A DNA stretch of 8,091 nt from Myxococcota bacterium. GTDB taxonomy: Bacteria; Myxococcota; Polyangia; GCA-2747355; JAKLHH01. Position 1 is the stretch's first letter, and each line of letters starts with the position of its first letter. A program made the position numbers and the translations under genes. The stretch covers positions 1-8,091 of the forward strand of contig JAKLHH010000302.1 in assembly GCA_022710245.1 (NCBI GenBank), given 5' to 3'. The notes under the pieces are model-generated. The model ran no database searches, was not told the origin of the DNA, and was given only the letters and a program-made list of their open reading frames with translations. Shown here piece by piece: positions 6,151 to 8,091 of the stretch.

Positions 6151-8091
6151 GCCGCCCCGAGGTCCACCTCGACGATCCCGCGGTGGCCGCTGGCGAGGAG
6201 CGCGCGCTTGCCCACCACCTCGACGTGGCTGATGCGGTCCTCGCTGGCGATGAACGCGGTGCCCGCCGGGCTCGCGGCGTTCGCGGTGTCGACGACCAGG
6301 AGCCCGTCCGACGGCAGGTCGATGAAGAGCCACTGGCCGGCGAGGCCCATCAGCTGCGAGTAGCAGGTCCCCGTCGAGGCCACGAAGGTGCGCTCGAACG
6401 TCAGCCCGCCGAGCTCGTAGATCGAGAGCTGGTCGCGGCGCGGCGCCGGCGTGGTCCCCGGTTCGTAGGAGTACGACGGCATCGCGTTGAGGAAGAGCCG
6501 GCTCCCGCTCCGCACCAGGTCCTGGAGCTCCCAGCCGGCGAAGAGCTCGGTGTCCTGGAGGGTGGCCGTGACCGCGGCGCCCTCGATGCGCGCGAGGAGG
6601 TGGAGCCGTGGGGTGGTCCTCCAGGTCACGTAGCTGCCCCACGAGCGGGTGATGGGCACCGCCTCGTAGCGCCGGTCGCTGGTCAGGAAGACGCGCTTGC
6701 CGCTGAGGGCGTAGGCCTGCCTGAGGAGGCCGGGGACGTTCACCTGCTCGCCGGCGACCCAGGCGCCCTGCTGGCGCCGGTAGGCGAGCGCGTAGTACCT
6801 GAAGACGCCGACCTTCTGATCGCCGGCCTGCTGGTCACCAACCTCCCGCACCTCGAGCAGCTGGCGCGCGGTGACGTAGACCAGGTCCGGCTCGTCCTCG
6901 GCCGCGACCAGGCCGAAGTACTCCCACTGGCCAGGCGTGCTGCCCGCCGAGCTCCACGGCTGGGCCAGCGCCTCGCTGGCGATGGCGAGCTCGGAGTGCG
7001 TCGGCTTCGCCGGGGTCGAGAGGTCGACGAAGTGGAGCGACGTGGTGCGGTGCGAGCCGTCCGCCCCCCAGTCGGTGCGGAGCCCGGCGAGGCCCGACTC
7101 CGTCGGCACCCAGGTCTGACCGTAGCTCGGCTGGAGGCTCGACCGGTGGAAGCCGCCCCACCCCCACCAGGGGTCGTAGAACCCGAAGGGGAGCGCGACC
7201 GTCCCCGCTTGCTTCGGCTGCGTCGGGTTCGAGAGGTCGTAGACGAGCAGGTCGACGGAGCCGCCCCAGTAGTAGCCGGAGCCTGAGCTCACCGGGCGGA
7301 AGAGCACCAGGCTCTGCTTGTGTGGCAGCACCTGCGAGACGCCCCCCGCCGAGAACGAGGCGAGCGCCGGCGCGTCCTCGAGCGAGACGTCCGCCTTCTT
7401 GACGCGGAACTCCGTGCGCTGCGGGTTCGACGCGTAGTAGCCGTCGTCGTGAGGGTTGCTCGCGCAGACCGCCTCGACGACGTGGCCGCTCCCGAGCTTG
7501 TAGAGCCCGCGCACGAAGGGCGCCACCTCGACCTCTGAGCGCCGCTGGGGGTGGGTCAGGTCGGAGAGGTCGGTCAGCGCGAGGTGCGTCTCCGAGAGGG
7601 TGATCATCATCAGCGTCTCGACGGCGCTCTGGTGCTTGAAGAAGATCGTGCGGCGCACCTCGCCCGACGGGTGCTGGAAGGTGCCGAGGTCAGAGAGGAC
7701 CTTCTGCTGCAGGTGGTCGAGCGCCGGGTCGTAGAGCGAGAGGTCCCAGCGCATGAGTCCGACCGCGCTCCGCTCGTCGTACCACCACCAGCCCGGCGAG
7801 CCCGCCGCCGGCTTCTCGTAGTAGCGGACCGGCACCGCGATCAGGTTCAGCGCGCCCTCGCTGTACATCCCGATCAGCTTGTGCGCCTGGTCCTGGTTGG
7901 TGGTGACCGAGGAGCTCTGCCAGAGCGCGTCCTCGAGCGCCACGCAGCGCCGCTGCACGAGCTTGATGCTGGAGAGGTCCTGCACGTCGATCAGCGAGAC
8001 CGCCAGCTGTGTCGAGGACCAGCCGGGGTCGAAGCCGGTGCAGGAGCCGGAGGTGTCGCGGCCGACGGCCATCAGGAACTTGCGGTCCTCG
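6132..8091 (-). CDS. Beta-propeller domain protein, C-terminal part (5' end outside window)
   Basis: This is the last 650 or so residues of a large protein; the frame stays open past the ATG at 8072 to the right edge (reading EDRKFLMAVGRD), so the start lies outside. Numbering from that ATG, repeated blade-like units can be seen: QLAVSLIDVQDLSSIKLVQR (22-41), HLALTDLSDLTHPQRRSEVE (163-182), DLLVYDLSNPTQPKQAGTV (274-292), SLHFVDLSTPAKPTHSELA (345-363) and LLVVDTANAASPAGTAFI (591-608). Each has a hydrophobic strand, D-(L/T/V), a Pro and a following strand. This matches secreted bacterial proteins of the Pfam Beta_propel type, including the block WQSSSVTTNQDQAHKLIGMY (51-70). Loops rich in Trp/Tyr/Gly (PGWWWYDE, SGYYWGG, YDPWWGWGG) are inserted between blades. 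Secretion signals, if any, are in the missing part. A scaffold or surface/periplasmic role is likely; no enzyme motif is visible. Confidence 0.8.
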   Translation of the reverse strand, partial: EDRKFLMAVGRDTSGSCTGFDPGWSSTQLAVSLIDVQDLSSIKLVQRRCVALEDALWQSSSVTTNQDQAHKLIGMYSEGALNLIAVPVRYYEKPAAGSPGWWWYDERSAVGLMRWDLSLYDPALDHLQQKVLSDLGTFQHPSGEVRRTIFFKHQSAVETLMMITLSETHLALTDLSDLTHPQRRSEVEVAPFVRGLYKLGSGHVVEAVCASNPHDDGYYASNPQRTEFRVKKADVSLEDAPALASFSAGGVSQVLPHKQSLVLFRPVSSGSGYYWGGSVDLLVYDLSNPTQPKQAGTVALPFGFYDPWWGWGGFHRSSLQPSYGQTWVPTESGLAGLRTDWGADGSHRTTSLHFVDLSTPAKPTHSELAIASEALAQPWSSAGSTPGQWEYFGLVAAEDEPDLVYVTARQLLEVREVGDQQAGDQKVGVFRYYALAYRRQQGAWVAGEQVNVPGLLRQAYALSGKRVFLTSDRRYEAVPITRSWGSYVTWRTTPRLHLLARIEGAAVTATLQDTELFAGWELQDLVRSGSRLFLNAMPSYSYEPGTTPAPRRDQLSIYELGGLTFERTFVASTGTCYSQLMGLAGQWLFIDLPSDGLLVVDTANAASPAGTAFIASEDRISHVEVVGKRALLASGHRGIVEVDLGAAQLESE

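Overview
The window is strongly GC-rich, with G/C-biased third codon positions throughout. Its genes are a PilZ protein, a Hanks-type Ser/Thr kinase, a class C penicillin-binding protein, a Nudix hydrolase and a large beta-propeller protein. That mix fits a Gram-negative of the Myxococcota or a related deltaproteobacterial lineage. This assignment is an inference from gene style; no rRNA or tRNA is present to confirm it.

Layout from left to right. (1) Bases 1-332 hold the 3' part of a PilZ (c-di-GMP receptor) gene that begins upstream of the window. (2) About 398-600 holds a less GC-rich N-terminal remnant of a TIGR04255-type gene, lying between PilZ and the end of dacB. (3) On the minus strand, a Nudix hydrolase (2906-2175) and a PBP4/DacB-type D-Ala-D-Ala carboxypeptidase (2138-678) lie 36 bp apart and probably form one transcript. 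(4) Across a 228-bp divergent region, a plus-strand gene (3135-4157) encodes a two-part beta-barrel protein resembling the tocopherol cyclase / CrtC / AttH group. (5) A small four-helix membrane protein (minus, 4683-4267) is divergent from a soluble Ser/Thr kinase (plus, 4911-5957). (6) The C-terminal roughly 650 residues of a beta-propeller-domain protein (minus, from the right edge to 6132) run toward the kinase.

The genes look like independent chromosomal functions: envelope maintenance (DacB), nucleotide-sugar or ADP-ribose clean-up (Nudix), and signalling (PilZ, kinase). No single pathway joins them, and I see no defence, mobile or biosynthetic cluster.

The most unusual structure is a set of short repeats at gene boundaries. 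A near-perfect 15-bp tandem duplication covers the Nudix stop codon. A perfect 14-bp tandem duplication covers the membrane-protein stop codon. A family of palindromic 12-18-bp copies surrounds the 3' end of the propeller gene. A 13-bp piece of the Nudix leader, including its Shine-Dalgarno sequence, is repeated upstream of that gene. The other points worth a second look are the truncated TIGR04255 gene, the non-canonical Nudix box, the Thr-Val-Arg tail of the kinase and the cyclase-like protein.
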